DNA of 64,000 nucleotides, taken from Lachnoclostridium sp. An196 (GTDB taxonomy: Bacteria; Bacillota; Clostridia; Lachnospirales; Lachnospiraceae). The notes under the pieces were generated by a model. It was not told the DNA's origin. It ran no database searches and worked only from the letters and a program-made list of their open reading frames with translations. The stretch lies in contig NZ_NFJZ01000003.1 of NCBI RefSeq assembly GCF_002160135.1, forward strand, positions 1 to 64,000. Reading direction: 5' to 3'. Below are positions 8,125-18,018 of the stretch, piece after piece (position 1 is the first letter of the stretch; the number at the start of each line of letters is the position of its first letter). Position numbers and translations under genes: made by a program.

Positions 8125-9654
8125 GTGAAAAAGGCAGTTTGTTTTAGCGACAAGCATTATGCGATCGGGAAAATTGACGACAAGATGTATTCTTCTTTTA
8201 CAGAACATTTGGGAAGAAGCATTTATTCCGGCATTTATGAGCCCGGTCATCCTGATGCTGACGAGGATGGGTATCGAAAAGACGTAATAGAATTGGTAAA
8301 AGAGCTGGGAGTGCCTGTAATTCGGTATCCAGGCGGAAATTTTGTGTCTTGCTACGACTGGCATGATGGCATAGGTCCCAAAGAAAAACGACCGAAAAGA
8401 ATGGATTATGCCTGGGCCAGCATAGAAACAAATGAGTTCGGAATTGATGAATTTTGCAGATGGGCGAAAAAAGTCGGTGTGGAACCTATGATTGCGGTAA
8501 ATCTTGGAACCGGATCCATCAAAGATGCGGGCGATTTAGTAGAGTACTGCAACCATCCGGGAGGGACTTACTGGAGCGATCTGAGAGCGAAAAACGGAAG
8601 TCCGGAACCGTATAATATTAAATACTGGTGTCTAGGAAACGAGATGGAAGGAAGCTGGCAGGCAGGACATTTGTCTGCAGAAGACTATACGAAAAAAGCG
8701 CTTGAAGCAGCAAAGATTATGAAATGGGTGGATCCGTCCATTAAACTGGTAGCCTGCGGCAGCAGTTATGAGATGCTTCCCACTTATATGGAATGGGACA
8801 GAACCATGCTTACGGAATTGTATGACCAGGTAGATTACCTTTCCACACATAATTATACGATGAACTCCGGGCAGGGAACGACGAATTTTGTGGCTGCATA
8901 TAAACAACTGGATTCTCACATTAAGAACAGCGGTCGTGTGATCGAATACGTGAAAGCAAAAAACCATTTCGACAAAGATTTGAAAATCTGTCTGGACGAA
9001 TGGAATGTCTGGAATTTCCAGGATATCAAATTAGATTCCCTGGACGACCTGCAGGGACTTACGACATTTGAGATGACATCTGCAGAGAAGTGGGAGATTG
9101 CTCCGGCTATTCTCCAGGAGAAGTATAGTCTGCTGGACGCGATTGTCGTTGGAGGATTGGGAATTACACTTCTAAACAATGCGGATATCGTAGAAATTGC
9201 ATGCCTGGCACAGCTGATCAATGTGATCGCGCCGATTACCACCATCCGGAATGGAGGGCTTTTTAAACAGGCGATATATCATCCTTTCCATATGCTCAGC
9301 AAGTATGGACATGGAACAGCGATGAAAGCAGTTGTGGATGCTCCAAAATATTCCTGTGACTTCGGAGAGTTAAATATTGTGGAACCGGCTGTAGTGTATA
9401 ACGAGGAATCAGATGAGGTGCGTATCTTCGTTTTGAACTGTGATCAGGAAGAAGATGTGGAATTTGAAATTGACTTACAGGGATATGGAGATAAGAAAGT
9501 AAAGAAGCATCTTGTATTGAATGGAGAAAATTATGAGGCCCGCAATACGATAGAGGATCCGGACCGGGTGACGATGAAAGAGCTGGAAGCATCTGGTGCG
9601 AACCATGTGGTTCTGCCTAAATTATCCTGGAATGTGGTGATTCTCGGGTCTTGA
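8125..9654 (+). CDS. abfA: GH51 alpha-L-arabinofuranosidase
   Basis: Intracellular glycoside hydrolase that releases arabinofuranose from arabino-oligosaccharides. 509 residues, typical for GH51, with no signal peptide. Acid/base Glu173 in CLGNEM and nucleophile Glu292 in ICLDEWNVW are in the expected places of a clan GH-A barrel, followed by a C-terminal beta-sandwich. Start is GTG at 8125 after AAGGAGGG. First gene of a cluster with a sugar ABC transporter and a two-component regulator, so the imported substrate is likely an arabinose-containing oligosaccharide or arabinose itself. Confidence 0.93.
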   Translation: MKKAVCFSDKHYAIGKIDDKMYSSFTEHLGRSIYSGIYEPGHPDADEDGYRKDVIELVKELGVPVIRYPGGNFVSCYDWHDGIGPKEKRPKRMDYAWASIETNEFGIDEFCRWAKKVGVEPMIAVNLGTGSIKDAGDLVEYCNHPGGTYWSDLRAKNGSPEPYNIKYWCLGNEMEGSWQAGHLSAEDYTKKALEAAKIMKWVDPSIKLVACGSSYEMLPTYMEWDRTMLTELYDQVDYLSTHNYTMNSGQGTTNFVAAYKQLDSHIKNSGRVIEYVKAKNHFDKDLKICLDEWNVWNFQDIKLDSLDDLQGLTTFEMTSAEKWEIAPAILQEKYSLLDAIVVGGLGITLLNNADIVEIACLAQLINVIAPITTIRNGGLFKQAIYHPFHMLSKYGHGTAMKAVVDAPKYSCDFGELNIVEPAVVYNEESDEVRIFVLNCDQEEDVEFEIDLQGYGDKKVKKHLVLNGENYEARNTIEDPDRVTMKELEASGANHVVLPKLSWNVVILGS

Positions 9655-9678
9655 TGCGAAACGGACACGGAGGAAACC

Positions 9679-11178
9679 ATGAAAGGAAAAACTGTATTAA
9701 AAGTATTAAATATATCCAAAGACTTTGGCCAGACCCACGCGTTGAAAGATGTGTCTGTAGATATCGAACAGGGCGAGATCATAGGCCTGATTGGTGAGAA
9801 TGGTTCCGGAAAGTCTACGCTGTCCTCCATCATCTCCGGCGTGTATCCTGCTACTAAGGGGACGATGGAGTTGGACGGAGAAACATATCTGCCAGCTAAT
9901 CCTATGGATGCACAGAAACATGGAATCAGTATGATCGCTCAGGAGATGGGAACCTTACCGGGCATTCGAGTGGCGGATAACATTTTTTTAGGGAAAGAAC
10001 AACTTTTTGTCAAAAAAGGAGTTGTAAACCGTAAAAAAATGTATGAAGAAGCCAAACACGCAATGGAAAATATTGGGATTGAAAATATCAATCCTGAAGA
10101 TCCGATTACCAGATACAGCCTGGAAGAACGCAAGTTGGTGGAAGTTGTCAGGGCGCTGTATTCTGATCCCAGAATCTTTATTGTAGATGAAACGACGACT
10201 GCGTTATCACAAAAAGGGCGTAACCTGATCTATCAGATAATTCGTAAGCTGAAAGCAGAAAATAAAACGGTTTTGTTTATCTCCCATGACCTGGAAGAAT
10301 TGATGGAGATCTGCAGCAAAATGATAGTACTTCGGGATGGAGTCTATATTGCGGAACTTCAGAAAGAAGAATTCCAGGAAGACCGGATTAAAGAATTAAT
10401 GGTAGGACGCAAGCTGACAGGAGATTATTACCGCAGTGATTATGATGGAAGCTGCAGCGATGAAATCGTTTTGAAAGGAACGGATATCCATGTGGGTGAA
10501 AGCGTAAAAGGAGTATCTCTGGAGCTGCATAAGGGAGAAATCCTTGGGATCGGAGGCCTTACGGACTGCGGAATGCATGAACTGGGGAAAGCGCTTTTTG
10601 GAAATACACAACTTTTATATGGACAGGTAGTTTTGCAAAATGGAGAAAGAATAAAATCCGAAAAGCAGGCGATCAAAAACAGGATGGGGTATGTATCTAA
10701 GAATCGGGATCAGGAGGCGCTGATTCTTTCTGCCAGTATTCTTGACAATACCGTTCTGCCATCGCTTTCAAAATTATCGAAAGCGGGATTAATAACAAAA
10801 AAGGCCGAGAGAGATTTCACAAACAAACAGGTTGAAAAAATGAGTATCAAATGCAGAGAAATTACTCAGGATGTGAGGGATTTAAGCGGCGGAAATAAAC
10901 AGAAGGTCGTATTCGGCAAGTGGCTGGGAAACGAGTCGGAGATTCTTATTTTGGATTGTCCTACAAGGGGTATCGACATTGGAGTAAAAGCATTTATGTA
11001 TCAGTTGATGTATCAGCTGAAAAAAGAAGGCCGATCCATCATTATGATCTCGGAAGAATTGCCGGAACTGATTGGAATGAGTGATCGTATTCTGATCATG
11101 AAGGATGGGAGAGTTCAGAAATCTTTTGAACGGTCAGAGAGCCTTAGTGAAGCAGCTTTGATTCAGGAAATGGTCTAG
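9679..11178 (+). CDS. Sugar ABC transporter ATPase, RbsA/AraG/MglA type
   Basis: 499 residues with two tandem nucleotide-binding domains, the arrangement of the CUT2 monosaccharide family. First domain Walker A GENGSGKS at 39-46. The second domain has a degenerate P-loop (GIGGLTDCGMHELG) but a good signature, LSGGNKQK, and D-loop region LDCPTRGIDIG, as usual in the family. ATG at 9679 follows GGAGGAAACC. Substrate by context: arabinose or a related pentose/oligosaccharide. Confidence 0.92.
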   Translation: MKGKTVLKVLNISKDFGQTHALKDVSVDIEQGEIIGLIGENGSGKSTLSSIISGVYPATKGTMELDGETYLPANPMDAQKHGISMIAQEMGTLPGIRVADNIFLGKEQLFVKKGVVNRKKMYEEAKHAMENIGIENINPEDPITRYSLEERKLVEVVRALYSDPRIFIVDETTTALSQKGRNLIYQIIRKLKAENKTVLFISHDLEELMEICSKMIVLRDGVYIAELQKEEFQEDRIKELMVGRKLTGDYYRSDYDGSCSDEIVLKGTDIHVGESVKGVSLELHKGEILGIGGLTDCGMHELGKALFGNTQLLYGQVVLQNGERIKSEKQAIKNRMGYVSKNRDQEALILSASILDNTVLPSLSKLSKAGLITKKAERDFTNKQVEKMSIKCREITQDVRDLSGGNKQKVVFGKWLGNESEILILDCPTRGIDIGVKAFMYQLMYQLKKEGRSIIMISEELPELIGMSDRILIMKDGRVQKSFERSESLSEAALIQEMV

Positions 11179-11200
11179 GAAAGGAAAGGGGCATGAAAGT

Positions 11201-12157
11201 ATGGAAAGAATGAAACAGACGTCTATGACCCATGTGACGGATGTGCTTCGAAAAATTGTTCCCTTCCTTGGGATCATTTTAATGATTTTAATTTTTCAGA
11301 TCCTGGGTGATGGGAAACTCTTAACAAAAGGAAATCTGAACAGCATATTGAATCAAACCGTATATGTGGCAATTATGGCGTTCGGAGCCGTGTTTGTATA
11401 TTCTCATGGCGGAATGGATCTGTCTTATGGCGGAGTTATTGGATTCAGCGTTTTGATATCTATATTGGTTGCGAATACTGGTGTGCCGGTTTTTGTAGTG
11501 TTTTTAAGCAATATTGCCGCAGCCCTGGTATGGTTTGTCCTGAACGGGGTCGTGTCGGTATATTTAAAAGTGTCTCCATTTATCACATCATTATGTATTA
11601 TGTACATGTGCCGTGGTATTTTAAATACAGTATGTGCATCGCAGAAATATAGTATTCCGGTGTACCTGTATAACTACGACAACCAAATATTCAAACTGTG
11701 TATGCTGTTGGGTGTCTATGTGATTTGTTATCTTTTATTCGAAAAGACTCGGATCGGAAAAGAGAACAAAGCGATCGGCGGAAGTGCGGTAGCTGCGCAG
11801 CAAGCGGGAGTCAATGTGCAACGGACCAGGATGCTCGCATATGTAATCAGCGGTATTACAGTAGGAATTGCAGGATTCATTCTGATGGCCAGAGCGGGAA
11901 GCGTCAGTACTTCCACGGGTCAGGGGTTAGAGATGAATGTTATCACGGCGCTTGTACTTGGCGGGGTTCCCCTTTCCGGCGGCTCGCGTGTCAAAATGAT
12001 CGGCGCGCTGGTTGGAAGTTTTTCCGTCATACTGCTGCGTAATGGATTGATAATTCTTGGAGTGAACGAGCGGGTGATAGAAGGCATCCAGGGACTTGTT
12101 CTGTTGCTTCTGGTATTTTTGACTTATGTCAAGAACCAGGATGGAATCTTAAAATAA
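11201..12157 (+). CDS. Sugar ABC transporter permease (RbsC-like), first copy
   Basis: 318-residue BPD_transp_2-type permease with eight or more hydrophobic segments and the conserved GGMDLSYGGVIGFSVL and ALVLGGVPLSGGSRVKMIG motifs of CUT2 permeases. Start at 11201 after GGAAAGGGGCATGAAAGT; an ATG at 11210 is a possible alternative. It pairs with a second permease at 13416, so the channel is probably a heterodimer. Confidence 0.9.
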   Translation: MERMKQTSMTHVTDVLRKIVPFLGIILMILIFQILGDGKLLTKGNLNSILNQTVYVAIMAFGAVFVYSHGGMDLSYGGVIGFSVLISILVANTGVPVFVVFLSNIAAALVWFVLNGVVSVYLKVSPFITSLCIMYMCRGILNTVCASQKYSIPVYLYNYDNQIFKLCMLLGVYVICYLLFEKTRIGKENKAIGGSAVAAQQAGVNVQRTRMLAYVISGITVGIAGFILMARAGSVSTSTGQGLEMNVITALVLGGVPLSGGSRVKMIGALVGSFSVILLRNGLIILGVNERVIEGIQGLVLLLLVFLTYVKNQDGILK

Positions 12158-12171
12158 GGAGGATAAGAAGA

Positions 12172-13386
12172 ATGAAAAAGGCAGTGGCATTATTGTTGGC
12201 TTTTTCCATGGTGTTTGCGCTTTTTGGGTGCGGGAATACGGATACAGCGTCGGGTACCGCTGGTACAGATACTGCAGGAGCGGCAGAGGGATCTGCAGAA
12301 GATCCTGCTGCGGCAGACGAGACGACCAGTGAGGTATGGTCGGATCAGGCAGGAGCAGGGGAAGTATGCGGTGATGAAAATGGGAAATACACCATCGGTG
12401 TTGTAATCCATACTACTACGGATTTTCTTTGCGCGAAATACAAAGAGTATTCCGATTATCTCGGAAAAGCCTATGGTGTAAGATTTAATTATTACATTAT
12501 TGAAAATTTCGCGGATGAGACTTACCTTTCTGCAATTGAGAACCTCTGCGCGCAGGGTGTAGACGCGATTATTACCACTAACTTCTCTGGTACGGCGGTT
12601 CTTCAGGGATTGAAAACCTGCGAGCAGAACGGCGTGTATCTAGGGGTAGGCTGGTCGCAGATTGATGAAAGCATTCGTGACCAGGTATTTGCCAGTGAGT
12701 ATTTTGTGGGCAGCTCTTATGAAGCAGATTTCGATGCCGGATATGAGATCATCACGAGTTTGATTGATGCTGGCTGCACTAATATAGCGGCAATTGGTTA
12801 TGAACCTGGAATCACTTGTCATGACAGACGTTGGGAAGGTATGATGCAGGCGTTTGAAGATCATCCGGAAGTACAGAAGGCCGGAGAGTACAGAGGCCTG
12901 GAATTTACAAAAGCTGTTGAAGATTTTCTGGCAGCAGATGATACCATTGACGGTATTGCAATTACTCTCCTTGGTATTGAATATTGTTCGGAGCCGATTA
13001 AATCTGCAGGCAGAGAGGGACAGGTAAAGATTGCCTTCTGCGACTTGTCCGAGAATTGTCAGGGAAGCCTGGACAGCGGTGAAACAGTATGCGCAATCGG
13101 CGGACAGTATGTCGACATTGTATTCCCGTTCGTATTGCTTTATAACGCATTGGAAGGAAACCCGATGGAAAAAGTAGAGGTGCCGGTGAACTTTATCGTT
13201 TGCAAATCCGGAGAAGAATTTGCTAATTACATGAAATATTTGCACGACGATGGAGTCTATGCGTGGACGACGGATGAAATTGATCAGCTGATCGTTTCCA
13301 AGAATAGTGAAGCATCTTCTGAAACACTTCTGGAGATGGGAGCGAATTACAGTATTGAGGATACGATCGCAAGACATGGCGAATAA
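12172..13386 (+). CDS. Sugar-binding lipoprotein of the ABC transporter
   Basis: 404 residues. N-terminal signal peptide with lipobox LFGC (Cys about residue 20) followed by a Thr/Gly/Ala-rich linker, then a Peripla_BP_4-type fold starting KYTIGVVIHTTTDFL. It is anchored outside the membrane and delivers sugar to the two permeases. ATG follows GGAGGATAAGA. Placed between the two permease genes, which is unusual for CUT2 operons where the binding protein is usually at one end. Confidence 0.9.
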   Translation: MKKAVALLLAFSMVFALFGCGNTDTASGTAGTDTAGAAEGSAEDPAAADETTSEVWSDQAGAGEVCGDENGKYTIGVVIHTTTDFLCAKYKEYSDYLGKAYGVRFNYYIIENFADETYLSAIENLCAQGVDAIITTNFSGTAVLQGLKTCEQNGVYLGVGWSQIDESIRDQVFASEYFVGSSYEADFDAGYEIITSLIDAGCTNIAAIGYEPGITCHDRRWEGMMQAFEDHPEVQKAGEYRGLEFTKAVEDFLAADDTIDGIAITLLGIEYCSEPIKSAGREGQVKIAFCDLSENCQGSLDSGETVCAIGGQYVDIVFPFVLLYNALEGNPMEKVEVPVNFIVCKSGEEFANYMKYLHDDGVYAWTTDEIDQLIVSKNSEASSETLLEMGANYSIEDTIARHGE

Positions 13387-13415
13387 TGAATTCGCTTTCG
13401 GAAAGGGGAACTAAA

Positions 13416-14399
13416 ATGAAGATCACATCCATCAATCTGAAAAATGCATTTAAAGTGATTCTGCTTCCCGTATTTGTGTATATACTGTTCTTTGTCTGCT
13501 CCGGCGGCAATTTTGGAAAGCCTTCCAGTATTATTATGAACCTGAAGCAGACTTTGACACCGACGCTGATCTCTTATGCGATGTGCTGCAATATGCTTTG
13601 CGACAGAATGGATCTGAGTGCGGGAGCAGTCGTGATGCTGTCAGCCATGTTTGGTGCCAAGATGGTGTACTTATATGGAATTGGACTCGTACCATTTGTG
13701 CTGCTGGTAGTAGGAGCGGGGATTGTCCTGGGAACTGTCTCCGGAATTATGTATATGCTTTTAAAAGTTCCTGCGATTGTAACTGCTCTGGGTGTCTGCA
13801 TGGTTTATGAAACATTGTCGAATTTGGCAAGTATATCCTGGGTAACGGCGGTCAGCGGCGAGATTACTACATTAGGAAGATTTCCATGGTGTCTGGTTAT
13901 CTTCGCGGTCATGTTTGTACTCTTTTATATCATATTTAATCATACAAAATTTGGATATCATGTACGGGCATGCGCGAGTTCACAGCAGATAGCGAAAAGC
14001 GCCGGAGTGGATACTAAAAAGACCGCATTTTTATGCTATGTAGTATCTGCATTATTCCTGGGGGTAGCGGCGCTGTTAAAAATTTCTATACAGGGATCCA
14101 TTGATACGCCTATGTATATGTCCAGTACAAATATTATTTTTAACTGCATGTTGGGAATTTATGTAGGATTGGCACTGGAACCGTACTGCAATCTTCTGAT
14201 TGGAATTTTTGTAGGTAATTTCATTCTGAATATGCTGACAACAGGGCTTTTGAGCATGGGACTGTCTGCATCGCTTCAGGACACGGCCTCCGGTGTGTTC
14301 CTGCTGATTATCATGATTTTTACTTATAATAATCAGAGAGTACTGGATTTTATAAACAGCCGGAAGCAAAGAAGGGAATTGGCAGAAGCACATCAATAA
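13416..14399 (+). CDS. Sugar ABC transporter permease, second copy
   Basis: CUT2-type permease with conserved CDRMDLSAGAVVMLSAMFGA (equivalent of the G-x-D-L-S motif) and multiple membrane spans. I prefer ATG 13416, preceded by GGAAAGGGGAACTAAA, over ATG 13386, which overlaps the preceding stop and adds a ten-residue hydrophilic leader. Divergent from the permease at 11201, so it is not a recent duplication; the pair probably forms a heterodimer. Confidence 0.88.
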   Translation: MKITSINLKNAFKVILLPVFVYILFFVCSGGNFGKPSSIIMNLKQTLTPTLISYAMCCNMLCDRMDLSAGAVVMLSAMFGAKMVYLYGIGLVPFVLLVVGAGIVLGTVSGIMYMLLKVPAIVTALGVCMVYETLSNLASISWVTAVSGEITTLGRFPWCLVIFAVMFVLFYIIFNHTKFGYHVRACASSQQIAKSAGVDTKKTAFLCYVVSALFLGVAALLKISIQGSIDTPMYMSSTNIIFNCMLGIYVGLALEPYCNLLIGIFVGNFILNMLTTGLLSMGLSASLQDTASGVFLLIIMIFTYNNQRVLDFINSRKQRRELAEAHQ

Positions 14400-14414
14400 G
14401 AAAAAGTTGAACGG

Positions 14415-14464
14415 CGGTGTCCGGGGCAGTGCAGGAACAGATTCTTGCACGGCTCCGGATGCCG
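14415..14464 (+). terminator. Imperfect hairpin between transporter and two-component genes
   Basis: CGGTGTCCGGGGCAGTGCA (14415-14433) pairs imperfectly with TGCACGGCTCCGGATGCCG (14446-14464). The tail TTATATACTT is only mildly T-rich, so this may be a leaky terminator or a processing/stability stem that lowers expression of the regulator genes relative to the transporter. Confidence 0.5.
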
Positions 14465-14491
14465 TTATATACTTACTAGGGGGGGAAAGAT

Positions 14492-16090
14492 ATGATCAAT
14501 GTGCTGTTGGTGGATGATGAAAAACTGGCGCTGGAATACCTGGAAAATATTATTGACTGGAATTATTATGGCTTTTACCTGGTTGGAGTGACATCAGACC
14601 CGGAGCAGGCGCTGGCCATTTATAAAAAATGTCGGCCGGAGTTAATCATATCTGATGTGAAGATGCCTGTGATGAGCGGATTGGAACTGGTGGATGCGAT
14701 GAGGGAGTATGGAGGAAATTCCCATATACTGTTCTTGTCTGCATATAAGAACTTTGATTATGTAAAACAGGCAATTCGGTTGAATATTGATGACTACATC
14801 CTCAAAAGCGACTTGGATGAAGAGACTCTATTAAAGAAGATATTAAGATTAAAAGAGGTTATTGAAAAAGAAAAGGCAAAAAGCAGTTATACAATTAATG
14901 TGATTTTTAAAGAATTGTTTGAAAAGAATATGCCGGAAGAGCAGTATCGGATTATGCTGGATGAAAGTGATTATCTTAAATTGCATAAGAACTATTATTA
15001 CCTTATTCTGGCTCAGAGAGTGGTGCCAAGATTTATCAGCTCTTATATTCCTCAGAATCCGACACCTATATCTGTTTATGGCTATCAGTTTTCAAGTATA
15101 TGCAGAAAGAATGAGACGGAAAGAGTGAAACTGGTGTCAGTTTTTGACATAAATGAAAATGAGACTTTGGCAGTTTTGGATCTTATGGGGAATGTATATG
15201 GCGAAAAAGAGATTGTCGAAAATATCTATTATTATGCCAGACAGGTTTTTCGGAGTATGAACCGGGAAACAGAAGGAAGATTTTATCTGTATTATTGTCG
15301 GCGAAAAGGATCATTGAGGCAGTTTGGCAAGCTTTATCATGAGAATAAAAATCAATTATCACAGAGATATTTGAAGAAGGATGCACAGCTGTTGGAATTT
15401 TCGGAGAGTTTGTCACAGCCGGGTTTACAGGGCGCAGTCCCGCCCTCTGTCACACCTGAAGACCTGTATTTCAGGATAAAGCAGGAAGACAGGGATGGAA
15501 TAGGAATGTTTCTGCAGACTGTGAAAGACGCAGTTCTGGGGGAGGATTATGTAACTTATTTGTGGTATATAAAAAGTATTTTTGAAGCTTTTCATATGTT
15601 CGAAGGGTCTCTTGCAGGCGTAAGAAGCGGAAGAAGATTCTCTATGATGGAGGGGAGTTCTGCTTATGATTTGAGTATCCCTGAAGAACTGGTAAGCTAT
15701 GTGGAATTTAAGGTAGAGGAAATATGGTTTTTACAGGGAGAAAAAGACGAGGGGGCGTGCTCTTCTACAATTGCGAATGCCATAAAATATATCAGAGAGC
15801 ATTATGGAGAAGAGGAATGCTCTCTTTCTGGTGTCGCAAAACATGTAAATATCAGCCCATCCTGGCTTTCTACTAAATTCAAGGAAGAAGTAGGAACAGG
15901 CATTAATGATTTTATAAACAGCGTCAGGATTGAGAATGCAAAAAAACTGTTTGAGAGCGGAGACTATATGGTCTATGAAGTATCGGAGCGCGTGGGTTAT
16001 ACGTCCAGCCAGTACTTCAGCAAGATTTTTAAGGATTTTACAGGCATAACGCCTAATCGGTATCGGAGAGAACTGACAGATAAAAAATGA
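14492..16090 (+). CDS. YesN-type AraC-family response regulator
   Basis: 532 residues. N-terminal receiver with acidic DDE near residues 8-10, phosphoacceptor Asp55 in ISDVKMPVMSG and switch Lys in LKSDLD. A central region of unknown fold (about 130-420) is followed by two AraC helix-turn-helix units at about 425-530 (VAKHVNISPSWLSTKFKEEV, then VGYTSSQYFSKIFKDFTGIT). Strong ribosome binding site GGGGGGGAAAGAT. Likely activates the arabinose transport/hydrolase genes upstream; overlaps the kinase gene by 4 bp (ATGA). Confidence 0.92.
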   Translation: MINVLLVDDEKLALEYLENIIDWNYYGFYLVGVTSDPEQALAIYKKCRPELIISDVKMPVMSGLELVDAMREYGGNSHILFLSAYKNFDYVKQAIRLNIDDYILKSDLDEETLLKKILRLKEVIEKEKAKSSYTINVIFKELFEKNMPEEQYRIMLDESDYLKLHKNYYYLILAQRVVPRFISSYIPQNPTPISVYGYQFSSICRKNETERVKLVSVFDINENETLAVLDLMGNVYGEKEIVENIYYYARQVFRSMNRETEGRFYLYYCRRKGSLRQFGKLYHENKNQLSQRYLKKDAQLLEFSESLSQPGLQGAVPPSVTPEDLYFRIKQEDRDGIGMFLQTVKDAVLGEDYVTYLWYIKSIFEAFHMFEGSLAGVRSGRRFSMMEGSSAYDLSIPEELVSYVEFKVEEIWFLQGEKDEGACSSTIANAIKYIREHYGEEECSLSGVAKHVNISPSWLSTKFKEEVGTGINDFINSVRIENAKKLFESGDYMVYEVSERVGYTSSQYFSKIFKDFTGITPNRYRRELTDKK

Positions 16091-17844
16091 AATTAAAGAA
16101 TAAACTGTTTTTTGCGCAAATTATCGTAGTACTGTTGATGTTTGTTACGATGACGCTGATGCTTTCTCAGATCGTATATATGACAAGCAGTCAAAATGAC
16201 CGCGATAATACCATGATACTGAATGAGCAGATTATGACTCAGATAGATCAGTATTTTGAAGAACTGGAGCGCTTCACAGAAGTAGTGGCAGAAGATGGAG
16301 AATTAAAAAATCTGATCTGGGAATGTATGAGGAATCCAACCGAACAAAAGAAAGCCCAGATACGTATATATTTATCCGGATTGGCGGTAAAAAATAAGAT
16401 GAAATCTTATTCTGTGAGGGGCATATACATTGAACTGCATGACAGTAAAAATGAATATGATTATTCAACGGTAGGATTCTCCGACAAAATAAAAGGATAT
16501 TTGAGAGAAAAACTGCAGGCAATACCCGAAAACGAGGGGGATTTTATAGATCCTTTTTTAGAGGATGGGGATTCTACAACAGCTTGGGGAAACACGTTTA
16601 ATATGGTTTATGGGTACGTGCTGCCTTATCAGGACAGTCAGATGTCAGGGCGGATTGTTGTGATATCTGCTTTCGATCAGATAATATATATAGCAGAAAA
16701 AATGAGCGGGTACAGTAATGATTATCTGCTGATGAACAGCGAGAATCAGGTCTTTTTGTCCGGAATGAAGGAGACGGGGATTTCTATAAATGAAGTTCTG
16801 GAAAATCTGGAATATGGAAATTCTTATATGGAAGGATATTATGAAGAACCGGGAGCGATAACAACAGTACGATTTTCAGAACCTGCCGGATGGAAGATTA
16901 TGTGCCGGCTGACGAGGGAGGATATACTCCTGAATAATCAGTCATTAATCTTGCTGGATGAGGTTCTGGTGGCTGTATTCGGGCTTTGCGTGGTGCTGAT
17001 CATGCTTCCGATTGTAAAGAAATTTACTGCGCCTCTTTCCAAAGTATCAGAGCAGATGCAGGAGATCGCAAAAGGCAATTTACAGGCGCGCATACAAGTC
17101 GAATCCAACGATGAAATTGCGGAGGTTGGAAGAAGCTTTAATCTCATGGCAGAAAAGTTACAGGAAAACATAGATAAGATGCTTGAGCAGGAAAAAAGAG
17201 AACAAAAGATGCGCTACAGTCTTTTGATCTCTCAGGTAGATCCGCATTTTATCTACAATACTATGAACATGATTACTTATCTTGCGCAAAAAGGCCGAAA
17301 TGAAGATGTGATCGCGGTAAACAGGGCTATGATAGAGATCTTGAAAGACAGGCTTCGAATTGATCTGGAAGAGGTTTACGATACCGTTGACCAGGAGATT
17401 AAAGTAACGGAGCAGTTTTTGATTATTCAAAAATATCGTTATGCGGACACGTTTAAAACAGAAATCCAGATAGAAAAAGAGGCAAAAGGCTGTTATATTG
17501 CAAAAAATGTGATACAGCCGTTGGTAGAAAACGCTTTGTTCCACGGAATATTGTGCAACCGCGATGAAGATGGAGAAATACTGGGAGGCTGCATCCAGAT
17601 TCAAGTAAAAAAGGATGGAGATTATATATGGATTTCCATAAAAGACAATGGAATCGGCATGTCGGAAAAAATGATTGAAGAGCTGGAAAAACAGCCAATT
17701 TCCAAAATAAGGGGAAAACATATAGGTATACGGAACATTAAGGGAAGAATCCATTATATTTACGGAAATAACTGCTCTTTTGCCATTCGATCGAAAGAGG
17801 GAGAAGGGACGGAAGTTCTGGTAAAATTGCCAGAGATGAATTGA
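16087..17844 (+). CDS. YesM-type membrane sensor histidine kinase
   Basis: 585 residues. TM segment near 5-27, extracellular sensor domain (about 30-285), second TM near 290-312, HAMP about 312-365, then His_kinase (PF06580) with QVDPHFIYNTMNMITYL giving the phosphoacceptor His near 386, and a HATPase domain with N box VENALFHGIL and G boxes DNGIGMS and GIRNIKGR. Paired with the AraC-type regulator through an ATGA overlap; by context it senses extracellular sugar, perhaps with the lipoprotein. Confidence 0.92.
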   Translation: MKLKNKLFFAQIIVVLLMFVTMTLMLSQIVYMTSSQNDRDNTMILNEQIMTQIDQYFEELERFTEVVAEDGELKNLIWECMRNPTEQKKAQIRIYLSGLAVKNKMKSYSVRGIYIELHDSKNEYDYSTVGFSDKIKGYLREKLQAIPENEGDFIDPFLEDGDSTTAWGNTFNMVYGYVLPYQDSQMSGRIVVISAFDQIIYIAEKMSGYSNDYLLMNSENQVFLSGMKETGISINEVLENLEYGNSYMEGYYEEPGAITTVRFSEPAGWKIMCRLTREDILLNNQSLILLDEVLVAVFGLCVVLIMLPIVKKFTAPLSKVSEQMQEIAKGNLQARIQVESNDEIAEVGRSFNLMAEKLQENIDKMLEQEKREQKMRYSLLISQVDPHFIYNTMNMITYLAQKGRNEDVIAVNRAMIEILKDRLRIDLEEVYDTVDQEIKVTEQFLIIQKYRYADTFKTEIQIEKEAKGCYIAKNVIQPLVENALFHGILCNRDEDGEILGGCIQIQVKKDGDYIWISIKDNGIGMSEKMIEELEKQPISKIRGKHIGIRNIKGRIHYIYGNNCSFAIRSKEGEGTEVLVKLPEMN

Positions 17845-18018
17845 ATAACAAAATCTGTTCGGTTTATTTATGCAGAACAGAAAAAATAGTAGAGATTATT
17901 GCTTAGATACATTATAATATAGACATGCTTTGCAGCCCCCCAAAAAATACGTACGAATCTCTGATTGAACGATTAAAGAGCTTATGGTATCGTTTAAACT
18001 TTAAGGAAGGGAACGGAA

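Noticed and set aside
17845-18018. TCTGTTC/GAACAGA inverted repeat and TATAAT after the YesM gene
   Set aside because: The hairpin lacks a T tail and the TATAAT has no -35 at proper distance; not strong enough to call.
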